Of a stretch of 13,240 nucleotides of DNA, positions 1-6,603 are shown one piece after another; the stretch's first letter is position 1, and the number at the start of each line of letters is the position of its first letter. The notes beneath the pieces were generated by a model. That model made no database searches. It saw only the letters and a program-made list of their open reading frames with translations, and was not told the origin of the DNA. The position numbers and the translations under genes are program-made. The DNA is from Anaerolineales bacterium (lineage in GTDB: Bacteria; Chloroflexota; Anaerolineae; Anaerolineales; Villigracilaceae): contig JADLCG010000164.1 of the NCBI GenBank assembly GCA_020847355.1, positions 1 to 13,240 on the forward strand, given 5' to 3'.

Positions 1-24
1 ACTATTTTCTTGAAAGGAGAAAAT

Positions 25-1128
25 ATGAAAAGCCGTTTTTCGTTTCTGGTTCTATCAGTTTTTGTAGTTGGCTCATTAGTATTAAGCGCGTGCGGCGCGC
101 CTGCCACTGAACCGCCTGCGCCCACTGCCACCGCTGTTCCGCCAACGGAGGTTCCGCCTCCAACCGCAACTGCCGAGCCGGCAATCGGTTCGCCTGAACA
201 TCCAATCAAAGTGCTCTTTGTGCCTTCGGTGGATGTGGACTTTATGATTTCGAGCGGCGAGTTGATTTCTACCGCGTTGAATGAAGCTACTGGCTTAAAT
301 TTTGAAGTCAGCGTGCCGACTTCCTATGCCGCGACGATTGAAGAAATGTGCGCCTCCCCAACCGATACGATTGGCTTCATCCCGGCTTTGGGATATGTGA
401 TCGCCAACCAACTCTGCGGCGTGGAACCTGGCTTGGCTTCCGCCCGCCGCGGCTGGAACGTCTATTGGACGGGTTTCTATGTTGCCCGCGATAGCAAATA
501 CCAAACTCTCGAAGATTTAGCTGGCGCGAAATGGGCTTACCCAGAAGCTGGCTCTACTTCTGGATATTTGTACCCAGCCTCCATCTTTGGAGATTTGGGC
601 GTAAAAGTTGGCGAGACCATCGAAGCTGGCGGTCACCCGCAATCTATCCTCGCGGTTTACAACGGACAGGCTGATTTCGCCACCGCTTATTACAGCCCCC
701 CATTGATCAATAACGGCAAATGGGCGCTAGGCGATGCGCCTGACGTTCCAGAAGATGCGGTTGATTCCTGCGCCGTCAATGCGGATGGAGAACTCTGGTG
801 CGGAGATTACCGCGTTTTGGACGCCCGCGCCGCAGTGGTTAAGGACGCTCCAGACATCATCAAGAAAGTCCGCATCCTGACGCTTTCCAAAGAAATCCCG
901 AACGACACCATGTCTTTCTCGCCGGATTTCCCGGAAGACTTACGCGCAAAAATCATTGAAGCGATGACCGCTTTCGTCTCGCTGGATAACGAAGCCTGCG
1001 CGCAATCCCTCTGTAACGAAAACTTCTACAGTTGGACCGGCGTTGGACCCATCGCGGACGAGAACTTCGACGGCGTGCGTATTTTGGTCGCCCAACAAGG
1101 CATCACCCTCGACAAGCTTGGTAAATAA
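25..1128 (+). CDS. phnD: Phosphonate/phosphite-type ABC transporter substrate-binding lipoprotein
   Basis: This 367-residue protein captures a phosphonate, phosphite or related oxyanion outside the cell and delivers it to the permease encoded downstream. Residues 1-22 are a lipoprotein signal with lipobox L20-S-A-C23. Residues 24-56 are a Pro/Thr/Ala-rich tether, and the periplasmic-binding-protein fold starts near residue 60. Family hallmarks are the GSTSGYLYP loop (176-184), which in PhnD proteins contacts the phosphonate group, and the GHPQSILAVYNGQADFAT block (203-220). The start is ATG 25, preceded by an AAGGAG ribosome site at 14-19; an in-frame TTG at 10 precedes that site and would add five residues ahead of the signal. 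Six cysteines (109, 131, 249, 259, 325, 330) lie in the mature domain and could form three disulfides, which is an inference. The ligand cannot be told apart (phosphonate, phosphite or another) from sequence alone. The genes for the ATPase and permease follow on the same strand. Confidence 0.9.
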   Translation: MKSRFSFLVLSVFVVGSLVLSACGAPATEPPAPTATAVPPTEVPPPTATAEPAIGSPEHPIKVLFVPSVDVDFMISSGELISTALNEATGLNFEVSVPTSYAATIEEMCASPTDTIGFIPALGYVIANQLCGVEPGLASARRGWNVYWTGFYVARDSKYQTLEDLAGAKWAYPEAGSTSGYLYPASIFGDLGVKVGETIEAGGHPQSILAVYNGQADFATAYYSPPLINNGKWALGDAPDVPEDAVDSCAVNADGELWCGDYRVLDARAAVVKDAPDIIKKVRILTLSKEIPNDTMSFSPDFPEDLRAKIIEAMTAFVSLDNEACAQSLCNENFYSWTGVGPIADENFDGVRILVAQQGITLDKLGK

Positions 1129-1146
1129 GTTTAAGCGCTTTACAAT

Positions 1147-1176
1147 ATCTTGCCCCAGAGTTTTCTGGGGCAAGAT
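1147..1176 (+). terminator. Intercistronic hairpin after phnD (attenuator or mRNA-stabilising stem)
   Basis: A perfect 13-bp stem (1147-1159 with 1164-1176) closes a GTTT loop, starting 18 bases after the phnD stop. The 3' side is followed by TTAATATA rather than a long T run, so full termination is doubtful. The position fits the common arrangement in which the binding protein of an ABC importer is made in excess. The stem would either protect the 3' end of the phnD mRNA or terminate part of the transcripts before phnC. The 81 bases from here to phnC hold no other clear signal. Confidence 0.6.
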
Positions 1177-1257
1177 TTAATATACGGCATTATTTATTTC
1201 CTATTTTTTCTAAAGAAAAATCTCAAAGACAAAGCGTGAGGAAGGCGGTATTTCAGT

Positions 1258-2010
1258 ATGTTAGAAGTTAAGAACCTTTCCAAAACTTACGATGGCGGGA
1301 TGCAAGCCTTAAAAAACGTCAGCTTTAACGTGAAGCAGGGCGAGTTTCTCGCCGTGATCGGGTTGAGCGGCTCGGGCAAATCCACATTACTGCGCTGTAT
1401 CAACCGGCTGATCGAACCCACCAGCGGACAAATCCTGTGGGATGAGCAGGATATCACCGCCGCAAGTCAGGATGAAATGCGCCACATCCGCCGTAAGATT
1501 GGCATGGTCTTCCAACATTTCAACTTAGTCACCCGCTCAAAGGTTATCACCAATGTGCTGGCTGGCAGGCTGGGATATGTAAACCCAATCCTTAGCGCCT
1601 TCAATCGTTTTCCGCAAAGCGACGTTGCCATGGCGCTCGATCAGTTGGATCGCGTCGGCATTAAAAATCAGGCGTATAAACGCGCCGATGAATTAAGCGG
1701 CGGGCAACAACAAAGAGTCGGCATTGCCCGCGCCATGATGCAACAACCGACGATGGTCTTAGCGGACGAACCAGTTGCCAGCCTAGACCCGGTTTTGGCG
1801 CATTCGATCATGCAACATCTTGAAAAGATCAATAAAGAAGACGGCGTGACCGTTTTATGCAGTTTGCACTTTTTGGATCTAGTCCATCGCTACGCCGACC
1901 GCGCGATTGCGCTCAAAGAAGGCGCGCTGATGTTTGACGGCTCGCCCGACAAAATTGACGATCAAAAGTTCCGGGAAATTTACGGCAAAGACGCAGAGCG
2001 AATCGGCTAA
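1258..2010 (+). CDS. phnC: Phosphonate/phosphite ABC transporter ATP-binding protein
   Basis: This 250-residue cytoplasmic ATPase powers the PhnDCE importer, acting as a dimer on the inner face of the permease. All ABC motifs are intact: Walker A GLSGSGKST (35-43), Q-loop Gln86 in VFQHFNLV, signature LSGGQ (146-150) followed by QQRVGIARA, Walker B MVLADEP (166-172), D-loop SLDP (175-178) and H-loop His204. The stretch FNLVTRSKVITNVLAGRLG and the SLH motif at the switch histidine are characteristic of the PhnC branch rather than generic amino-acid ATPases. Length is normal for the family. The start ATG has a purine-rich ribosome site (GAGGAAGGCGG, 1237-1247) about ten bases upstream. phnE begins ten bases after the stop, so the two are co-transcribed. 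Confidence 0.93.
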   Translation: MLEVKNLSKTYDGGMQALKNVSFNVKQGEFLAVIGLSGSGKSTLLRCINRLIEPTSGQILWDEQDITAASQDEMRHIRRKIGMVFQHFNLVTRSKVITNVLAGRLGYVNPILSAFNRFPQSDVAMALDQLDRVGIKNQAYKRADELSGGQQQRVGIARAMMQQPTMVLADEPVASLDPVLAHSIMQHLEKINKEDGVTVLCSLHFLDLVHRYADRAIALKEGALMFDGSPDKIDDQKFREIYGKDAERIG

Positions 2011-2020
2011 AGGAATCATC

Positions 2021-3859
2021 ATGAAAAAATCTCCTGCTCTACTCAAATCTGTTGTGACTGGCTTGGTCACAATCCTCACGCTGATAATTTTCGCTTATGG
2101 TTTTTCAGTCACCAACGTCAATTTTGAAGAGACGCGCTCCGAAAGACGTTTAGCCTCGCTCACGCGCATTTTACGAGCGTTGGCGCACCCTAAAATTTTT
2201 GATTACACCTACGAAACGTTAAATGTTGAAGTCCCCTTTTATTTAGGTTGTCCAGAAGGCGGCGCGGCTTTCCCCGAAGTAGATCGCTCGGGAGCGTTCA
2301 TCCTAGTCAACGCCGGATGCGCCGCGCCGAAGGAAACCATCACAGTTGAAGGTCACAACTTTCAAGAGAACTCCAGCGGCTCAATCAGTTTCATTGGCAT
2401 CAGTCCCGAAGCGCCAGACGGTGTGCCAATTTCAATTGGGAATTTTCAAGCGGACGCGCAAGGGAATTTCAAAGTTGAAGTGACCCTGCCCAATCGTCAG
2501 ATCAAGCCGGAGCCGCAAGCGCTCCGCGCCACCGGGCAAATTCAAGTGGGCGCGCCAATGCTCTCACAAGAATCCAAAGTCACCTGGGATAAGATCATCG
2601 AAACCGTATTTATGGCTTTGTTAGCGACTGTCTTTGGAACGCTGTTGGCGGTCCCGATCAGTTTCTTCTCTGCGCGCAACTTAATGTCGGAAGTTAAAAG
2701 CCCGCTCAGCAATATTTCGCTTTCGTTGATCGGCTGGCCCCTCGGCATGTGGCTGGGCATAAAAACCAGTAAATTTTTAGCGAACTTGCTAATGCCGCTT
2801 TCCAATTCGTTTCTTTTGGTTTTAGCCGGAACGCTGGTTTTCCCAACGCTGGGCTTTTTCTTTGCAAAATGGTTTCTCGCTAATCAAAATGAAGAATTGG
2901 AATATCGTTTTAGAAAACGCTTGATCAATTTACTCTACACTGTGAGTCTGGCGGCGCTGGCTTTGATTTCAATTTTATTTGCGAGCAAACTCCTGCTTCA
3001 AATTGGCGCCTACCTCACGCCAAACAAAGACGTGCCTTTATACTTCTTGCGTAAATTCATTGCTCAAATCGGAGATATTATCGCCATGCTGGCGCCGGTC
3101 TTTGCGACGCTGGTGAGCGGCGGCATTTTCGGGGGATTCTTCGCTCAACTTGGGCAAACCATCAGCGATAGAATGCCAGCCGCTACCGCCAAAATTTTCA
3201 ATTTGATCGTCACTCCCATTGCAGGCGCGGCAGTGGGCATTTTGATTTTACAAGGCTTGAATTGGTTCTATCAATTCAACGACCCGGCAATTCTATTCTA
3301 CTTGCCCGCCGGAATTGGCGCGGCGCTGGGCTTGACCTTAGCGCTGGTTGCCGCGCCCAAGCAACCTCTGCCCATCGGCATTTTCATCTATGGCATCTTC
3401 CGAACTTTGCTCAATGGCACGCGTTCGGTCGAAGCGTTAATTATGGCAATTGTGTTTGTGGCTTGGGTGGGGCTGGGTCCATTTGCCGGCGCGCTGGCGT
3501 TGGGTTTACACACCGTCGCTTCAAACGCAAAATTATATTCCGAACAAGTGGAAAGCATTCTCGCTGGTCCGCTGGAAGCGATTCAAGCCACCGGCGCAAA
3601 CCGTTTACAAACGATCATCTTCGCCGTTGTGCCGCAGATCATCCCGCCCTATATTTCCTACACCATGTATCGTTGGGATATCAACGTGCGTATGTCCACG
3701 ATCATCGGCTTCGTTGGCGGCGGCGGGATCGGCTTCATCCTCCAACAAAATATCAACCTGCTTAACTACCGCGCCGCGAGCGTGAATATGTTGGCAATTG
3801 CGATTGTCGTCTCCAGCATGGATTATATTTCCTCCGTCCTGCGGGAAAAATACGTCTAA
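2021..3859 (+). CDS. phnE: Phosphonate/phosphite ABC transporter permease, enlarged PhnE with extra domains
   Basis: This 612-residue membrane protein forms the translocation path of the PhnDCE importer. Usual PhnE proteins are about 260-300 residues. Visible parts in order: TM 10-30; an extracytoplasmic region (about 31-185) with Cys77 and Cys100, whose segment 103-156 reads like an IPT/TIG or Ig-like repeat; the first canonical PhnE helix (191-221, starting DKIIETVFMALLATVFGT); about 230 inserted residues (222-452) with roughly five or six hydrophobic segments; then the canonical remainder (453-612). The last part has RSVEALIMAIVFVAWVGLGPFAG, the EAA-type coupling loop EAIQATGANRLQTIIFAVVPQ (519-539) that contacts PhnC, and GFVGGGGIGF (563-572). 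The start ATG 2021 follows AAAGGA at 2009-2013; the same frame is open back to 1934 within phnC, but nothing supports an earlier start. The reading frame is intact, so the extra length is architecture and not a frameshift artefact. Domain identity of the additions is inferred. Confidence 0.88.
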   Translation: MKKSPALLKSVVTGLVTILTLIIFAYGFSVTNVNFEETRSERRLASLTRILRALAHPKIFDYTYETLNVEVPFYLGCPEGGAAFPEVDRSGAFILVNAGCAAPKETITVEGHNFQENSSGSISFIGISPEAPDGVPISIGNFQADAQGNFKVEVTLPNRQIKPEPQALRATGQIQVGAPMLSQESKVTWDKIIETVFMALLATVFGTLLAVPISFFSARNLMSEVKSPLSNISLSLIGWPLGMWLGIKTSKFLANLLMPLSNSFLLVLAGTLVFPTLGFFFAKWFLANQNEELEYRFRKRLINLLYTVSLAALALISILFASKLLLQIGAYLTPNKDVPLYFLRKFIAQIGDIIAMLAPVFATLVSGGIFGGFFAQLGQTISDRMPAATAKIFNLIVTPIAGAAVGILILQGLNWFYQFNDPAILFYLPAGIGAALGLTLALVAAPKQPLPIGIFIYGIFRTLLNGTRSVEALIMAIVFVAWVGLGPFAGALALGLHTVASNAKLYSEQVESILAGPLEAIQATGANRLQTIIFAVVPQIIPPYISYTMYRWDINVRMSTIIGFVGGGGIGFILQQNINLLNYRAASVNMLAIAIVVSSMDYISSVLREKYV

Positions 3860-3863
3860 AAGT

Positions 3864-3900
3864 AAAAAGCGCGGATTGAAAAAATCAATCCGCGCTTTTT
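3864..3900. terminator. Bidirectional intrinsic terminator between convergent units
   Basis: A perfect 15-bp stem (3864-3878 with 3886-3900) with a 7-base AAAAAAT loop sits between the phnE stop and the stop of the opposing regulator gene. It has a GC-rich core, runs of T on the plus-strand 3' side (3896-3902) and runs of A on the 5' side that become T on the minus strand. It can therefore end transcription from both directions. Confidence 0.92.
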
Positions 3901-3904
3901 TTAT

Positions 3905-4528
3905 TTAACGGCTGGCGTTGAGCGCTTCAAACGTGCGTAAAAGGTTGATCAAAATATCGTCGGTGAAGACGTGCATTTTATGAAAGATTTCGGCAGTTTG
4001 GCTGGAAGGCACGTTCGCTTCGCTATAAATTTTAATCACCGATTCGATCAAGCTGTTTCTAAAAAACAAAAAGGCTTTTGCCGCATCCACATAATTTAAG
4101 CGATAGCGATGCGCCCGCGAAGCATATTCATAGCCGATTGCATAAGCCTCGCTCTCCGCCTCTGCCCCGCGGCTAGCCACATAATTGACCAGCCCGTGAA
4201 ACAAAGAGCGCGCCGTTTGGCGGTATTGAATGCGCGCATCTTCATCCAGCCTTTGATACCAAGACTCAGCCTCAAGACTGCCTTCTGAAATTTGCAAGCG
4301 GACGTTGCGAATCACTTCCTGCATTAGGCGCTCTGGTTTAAACGCCTCATAATGTGACTTTGAACTGGTCTGCGCCCAAAGTAAAATTTCCTCACGCCGA
4401 TAACGGCGATGCCCGCCTTGCGTTTTATGCGTGGGCAGTAAGCCTTTATCCGACCATAAGCGCACGGTGCTGGGGTGAACGCCTAGAGCTTTTGCCGCCG
4501 CGCTGAGAGAGAGCCATTCATCAGCCAT
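3905..4528 (-). CDS. MerR-like DNA-binding regulator with helical C-terminal sensor-like domain
   Basis: This 207-residue protein starts with a MerR/excisionase-type winged helix-turn-helix (residues 5-52). It has the recognition segment ALGVHPSTVRLWSDKGLLP and the wing GGHRRYRREEILLW. Residues 68-205 are predicted mostly alpha-helical and resemble the RsbRD N-terminal / globin-like helical sensor domain, with motifs such as EAYAIGYEYA and AFLFFRNSLIESV. That assignment is from memory of the pattern and is moderate. There is no MerR-type dimerisation coiled coil of usual length and no cysteine cluster for metals. The gene begins four bases after the stop of the MFS transporter gene, without a strong ribosome site, which suggests translational coupling. 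The likely role is to regulate its own operon in response to a small molecule or protein signal, perhaps through the inverted repeat at 5885-5920; this is inference. Confidence 0.82.
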   Translation of the reverse strand: MADEWLSLSAAAKALGVHPSTVRLWSDKGLLPTHKTQGGHRRYRREEILLWAQTSSKSHYEAFKPERLMQEVIRNVRLQISEGSLEAESWYQRLDEDARIQYRQTARSLFHGLVNYVASRGAEAESEAYAIGYEYASRAHRYRLNYVDAAKAFLFFRNSLIESVIKIYSEANVPSSQTAEIFHKMHVFTDDILINLLRTFEALNASR

Positions 4529-4532
4529 AGGT

Positions 4533-5837
4533 TTACTCGGCTATCAAAGCCACTTTCTCCGTGAAGTTTGGATCGCGCGCTTTTTGCTGAAAGGCGTTCA
4601 CGTCAATGCGATACAGCAGAATTGCGGCGATCAATAACATCAGCGCCTCAATGCCAAAGACGGTTAAATATCCGCCGAGGGCGTTGCCGGTTAAGTGCGT
4701 CGCTAAATCGGCGACCACGCCCGCCATGAGCAAGCCGGTCAGCCGCGAGAGCCCGTTGGAAAAGCCCCACGCGCCAATATACAGCCCAACTTTTTCCGGC
4801 ACGGTTAGGTCAAACATCAAAGATAAATTGGCGATGGTTGAAAGCCCGGTGCCAAAACCAAGCAGGGTAATGCCCACATAAAAAAGATGTTGGCTGGCAG
4901 TTATACCGCTGACGATAATGATCACAAAGCCAAATAACGCGCCAAGATTGCCAACTTGCGCGGTGTATTTCTTCTTCACGCGCCCATCCAAGAAACCGGC
5001 GATGATAAAAGCCAGCAAAGAAAAACTGTTGGTGATGGAAACGATCCGCGAGGTTTGTTTGAGCGTCATGCCAAAGGCTTGCGCGCCAAACGGCTCTAGC
5101 AGTACATCCTGACTGAGGATGGCGGCGAGCAGTAATAATAAATAAACGAAAAATATTTTGGCGACCGGATTTTCCGTAATGGCGGCGGTCATTTCTTTCA
5201 GCGTATAAGTTTCAGATTTTGCGGCTGGGGCGGAAAACTCAGAGCGTGGCTCCAACTTGAAGATGCCGAACAAGCCGAGAGTTAAGGCAGAGGCGGCGAC
5301 GATCACAAATGCGCGCGAGAGCGTGACTGGGTCATAGGTTGGCGCCAGACGGCTTAAGGTGATTCCAGTCGCAATCAGCCCAACGACCATAATCGTGAAC
5401 ATCGTGGCGATGGTTTTGCCGCGCTCGTCTTTTCCAGAGAGTTCGGAGGCGAGGGCTAGATAAGAAACTGCTGAAAGGTTGTAACCCATGCCCCAAATGC
5501 CAAAGGCGATAATGCCAACGACCACGCCCGCAGAAAAGTTGCGGCTCATCAGCGCGGCGATTTGCGGCGAGACCGCCACGCCGACCACGCAGAGAATTAA
5601 ACCTACGAGAATATAGGGCGTGCGGCGATAGCCTAAAATTGGGTGGCGATCTGAAAATGCGCCAATGGCAACTTGAATGGGCGCAAGTAAATAAGGGAAG
5701 ATGGCGAGGATGGTGAAAAGGGTTTTGGAAATGCCAAGATCGAAAATCATCACGCGGTTGAGCGTGCTGTTAATCGGCACGAGCGTCATGGCGACGGCCG
5801 TATGAATGAGAGCGAGTTGGAGACGTTTGAGGAGCAT
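4533..5837 (-). CDS. PucC/BCD-type major facilitator superfamily transporter
   Basis: This 434-residue polytopic membrane protein has about 12 hydrophobic segments. The loop between helices 2 and 3 reads GAFSDRHPILGYRRTPYILVG (59-79). This is the signature of the PucC-like branch of the major facilitator superfamily (BCD family, first known from bacteriochlorophyll and light-harvesting assembly proteins). The N-terminal segment, with NSTLNRVMIFDLGIS, also fits that branch. PucC-like proteins also occur in non-phototrophs with unknown substrates, and no photosynthesis gene is visible here, so transport of a tetrapyrrole is only one possibility. The start ATG has at best a weak GGAT ribosome site. 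The gene is first in a two-gene operon with a MerR-like regulator four bases downstream. Confidence 0.83.
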   Translation of the reverse strand: MLLKRLQLALIHTAVAMTLVPINSTLNRVMIFDLGISKTLFTILAIFPYLLAPIQVAIGAFSDRHPILGYRRTPYILVGLILCVVGVAVSPQIAALMSRNFSAGVVVGIIAFGIWGMGYNLSAVSYLALASELSGKDERGKTIATMFTIMVVGLIATGITLSRLAPTYDPVTLSRAFVIVAASALTLGLFGIFKLEPRSEFSAPAAKSETYTLKEMTAAITENPVAKIFFVYLLLLLAAILSQDVLLEPFGAQAFGMTLKQTSRIVSITNSFSLLAFIIAGFLDGRVKKKYTAQVGNLGALFGFVIIIVSGITASQHLFYVGITLLGFGTGLSTIANLSLMFDLTVPEKVGLYIGAWGFSNGLSRLTGLLMAGVVADLATHLTGNALGGYLTVFGIEALMLLIAAILLYRIDVNAFQQKARDPNFTEKVALIAE

Positions 5838-5877
5838 GTTTTATCCGTAAAAAAGATGTAAAGAATAAGCGGCTCCA

Positions 5878-5906
5878 AATTTACTATGGAAATCTACGAA
5901 AAACAA
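5878..5906 (-). promoter_or_regulatory. Weak candidate promoter for the MFS-regulator operon
   Basis: On the minus strand, TTGTTT (5906-5901) and TAAATT (5883-5878) are 17 bases apart, with the predicted start about 35 bases before the transporter ATG. Each box matches the sigma70 consensus only partly (3/6 and 4/6). The downstream arm of the inverted repeat at 5885-5920 fills the spacer, a position suited to control by a bound regulator. Confidence 0.3.
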
Positions 5907-5920
5907 TGTAGATTTCCATA
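5885..5920. promoter_or_regulatory. 13-bp perfect inverted repeat, candidate operator
   Basis: TATGGAAATCTAC (5885-5897) and its exact reverse complement (5908-5920) are separated by a 10-base A-rich spacer. The element is AT-rich, is not followed by a T tract on either strand, and lies 47 bases before the MFS start and about 40 bases upstream of the HD-gene promoter. It therefore looks like a binding site for a dimeric regulator rather than a terminator. The co-transcribed MerR-like protein is the obvious candidate binder; this is inference. Confidence 0.6.
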
Positions 5921-5959
5921 AGATTTGAACGTGCAATTGTGAACGCCTTTTAAGTTGCG

Positions 5960-5986
5960 TTGACGCCATATTTTTCGGAATATAAT
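5960..5986 (+). promoter_or_regulatory. Sigma70-like promoter of the HD-domain gene
   Basis: TTGACG (5960-5965) and a perfect TATAAT (5981-5986) are 15 bases apart, slightly shorter than the usual 17. Transcription would begin near 5993, giving a leader of about 30 bases that contains the AGGAGA ribosome site at 6014-6019 before ATG 6024. Confidence 0.65.
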
Positions 5987-6023
5987 TCGCCTGACCAACA
6001 GCCTTAGAAAATCAGGAGAACCT

Positions 6024-6596
6024 ATGAATCACAATGAAGCTTTAGCTTTGGTGCGCGAGTTCGTGAAGAATGAAGGTTTGGTGCGCCACATGCTTTCAGT
6101 AGAAGCCGCTCTGCGTTTTTATGCGGAAAAAAATAATGCGGATGTTGAAACTTGGGGGTTGATCGGTTTGCTCCACGATTTTGATTGGGAGATTCATCCG
6201 ACGCTGGATAAACATCCGCAAGCCGGGTCGGCGCTTCTCAGAGAAAGGGGCGTGAGCGAAGAGATCGTTCAGGATATTTTGAGTCATGCAGATCATACCG
6301 GCGTGCCGCGCGATACGCTCCGCAGAAAAGCGCTCGCCGCTTGCGACGAAGTGACCGGGCTCGTGACTGCCGTGGCTTTGGTGCGCCCGTCCAAATCGCT
6401 GTATGATCTTGAAGCTTCTTCGGTCAAAAAGAAATGGAAAGACAAAGCTTTTGCCGCAGGCACAGACCGCGCCGAGATGGAACATGCCGCGCAAGAGTTG
6501 GGCGTTGAATTATGGGAACATGTAGATAATGTGATCATTGCCATGCGGCGAATCGCGCCGGAATTGGGACTGGTTGGGAATATTCAACAGCCGTGA
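6024..6596 (+). CDS. HD-domain metal-dependent phosphohydrolase-like protein
   Basis: This 190-residue soluble protein has the ordered metal-ligand set of the HD superfamily: His22 in LVRHM, the His51-Asp52 doublet in GLLHDFD, His88 in ILSHAD and Asp108 in AACDEVTGL. His64 is a possible additional ligand. HD proteins hydrolyse phosphate esters, often nucleotides. The substrate here cannot be read from the sequence, and the short one-domain form is widespread as an uncharacterised hydrolase. The start ATG follows a good AGGAG site, and the gene has its own promoter. It is a single-gene unit, divergent from the MFS operon and converging on the glycosyltransferase gene with no intervening base. 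Confidence 0.85.
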   Translation: MNHNEALALVREFVKNEGLVRHMLSVEAALRFYAEKNNADVETWGLIGLLHDFDWEIHPTLDKHPQAGSALLRERGVSEEIVQDILSHADHTGVPRDTLRRKALAACDEVTGLVTAVALVRPSKSLYDLEASSVKKKWKDKAFAAGTDRAEMEHAAQELGVELWEHVDNVIIAMRRIAPELGLVGNIQQP

Positions 6597-6603
6597 TCAC
6601 GGC
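6590..6603. repeat. 14-bp palindrome joining two convergent stop codons
   Basis: GCCGTGATCACGGC is a perfect palindrome. Its central TGATCA supplies the TGA stop of the HD gene (6594-6596) and, on the other strand, the TGA stop of the glycosyltransferase gene (6599-6597). There is no spacer for a loop and no T tract, so it is not a normal intrinsic terminator. Confidence 0.7.

Noticed and set aside
10..24. TTG start of phnD five codons upstream of ATG 25
   Set aside because: It precedes the ribosome site, which would then be coding sequence, and it lengthens the signal peptide without benefit.
1934..2020. Extended phnE start inside phnC
   Set aside because: ATG 2021 has a well-spaced AAAGGA site and begins directly with a basic signal-anchor helix; the extension has no support.
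3262..3785. Plus-strand alternative frames within phnE
   Set aside because: The phnE frame there encodes the conserved permease motifs; the alternatives have odd composition and no ribosome sites.
4533..5837. Reading the PucC-like transporter as proof of phototrophy
   Set aside because: PucC-like members occur in non-phototrophs, and no pigment or reaction-centre gene is in the window.
5885..5920. Inverted repeat as an intrinsic terminator
   Set aside because: It lies between divergent genes, is AT-rich, and has no T run on either side.
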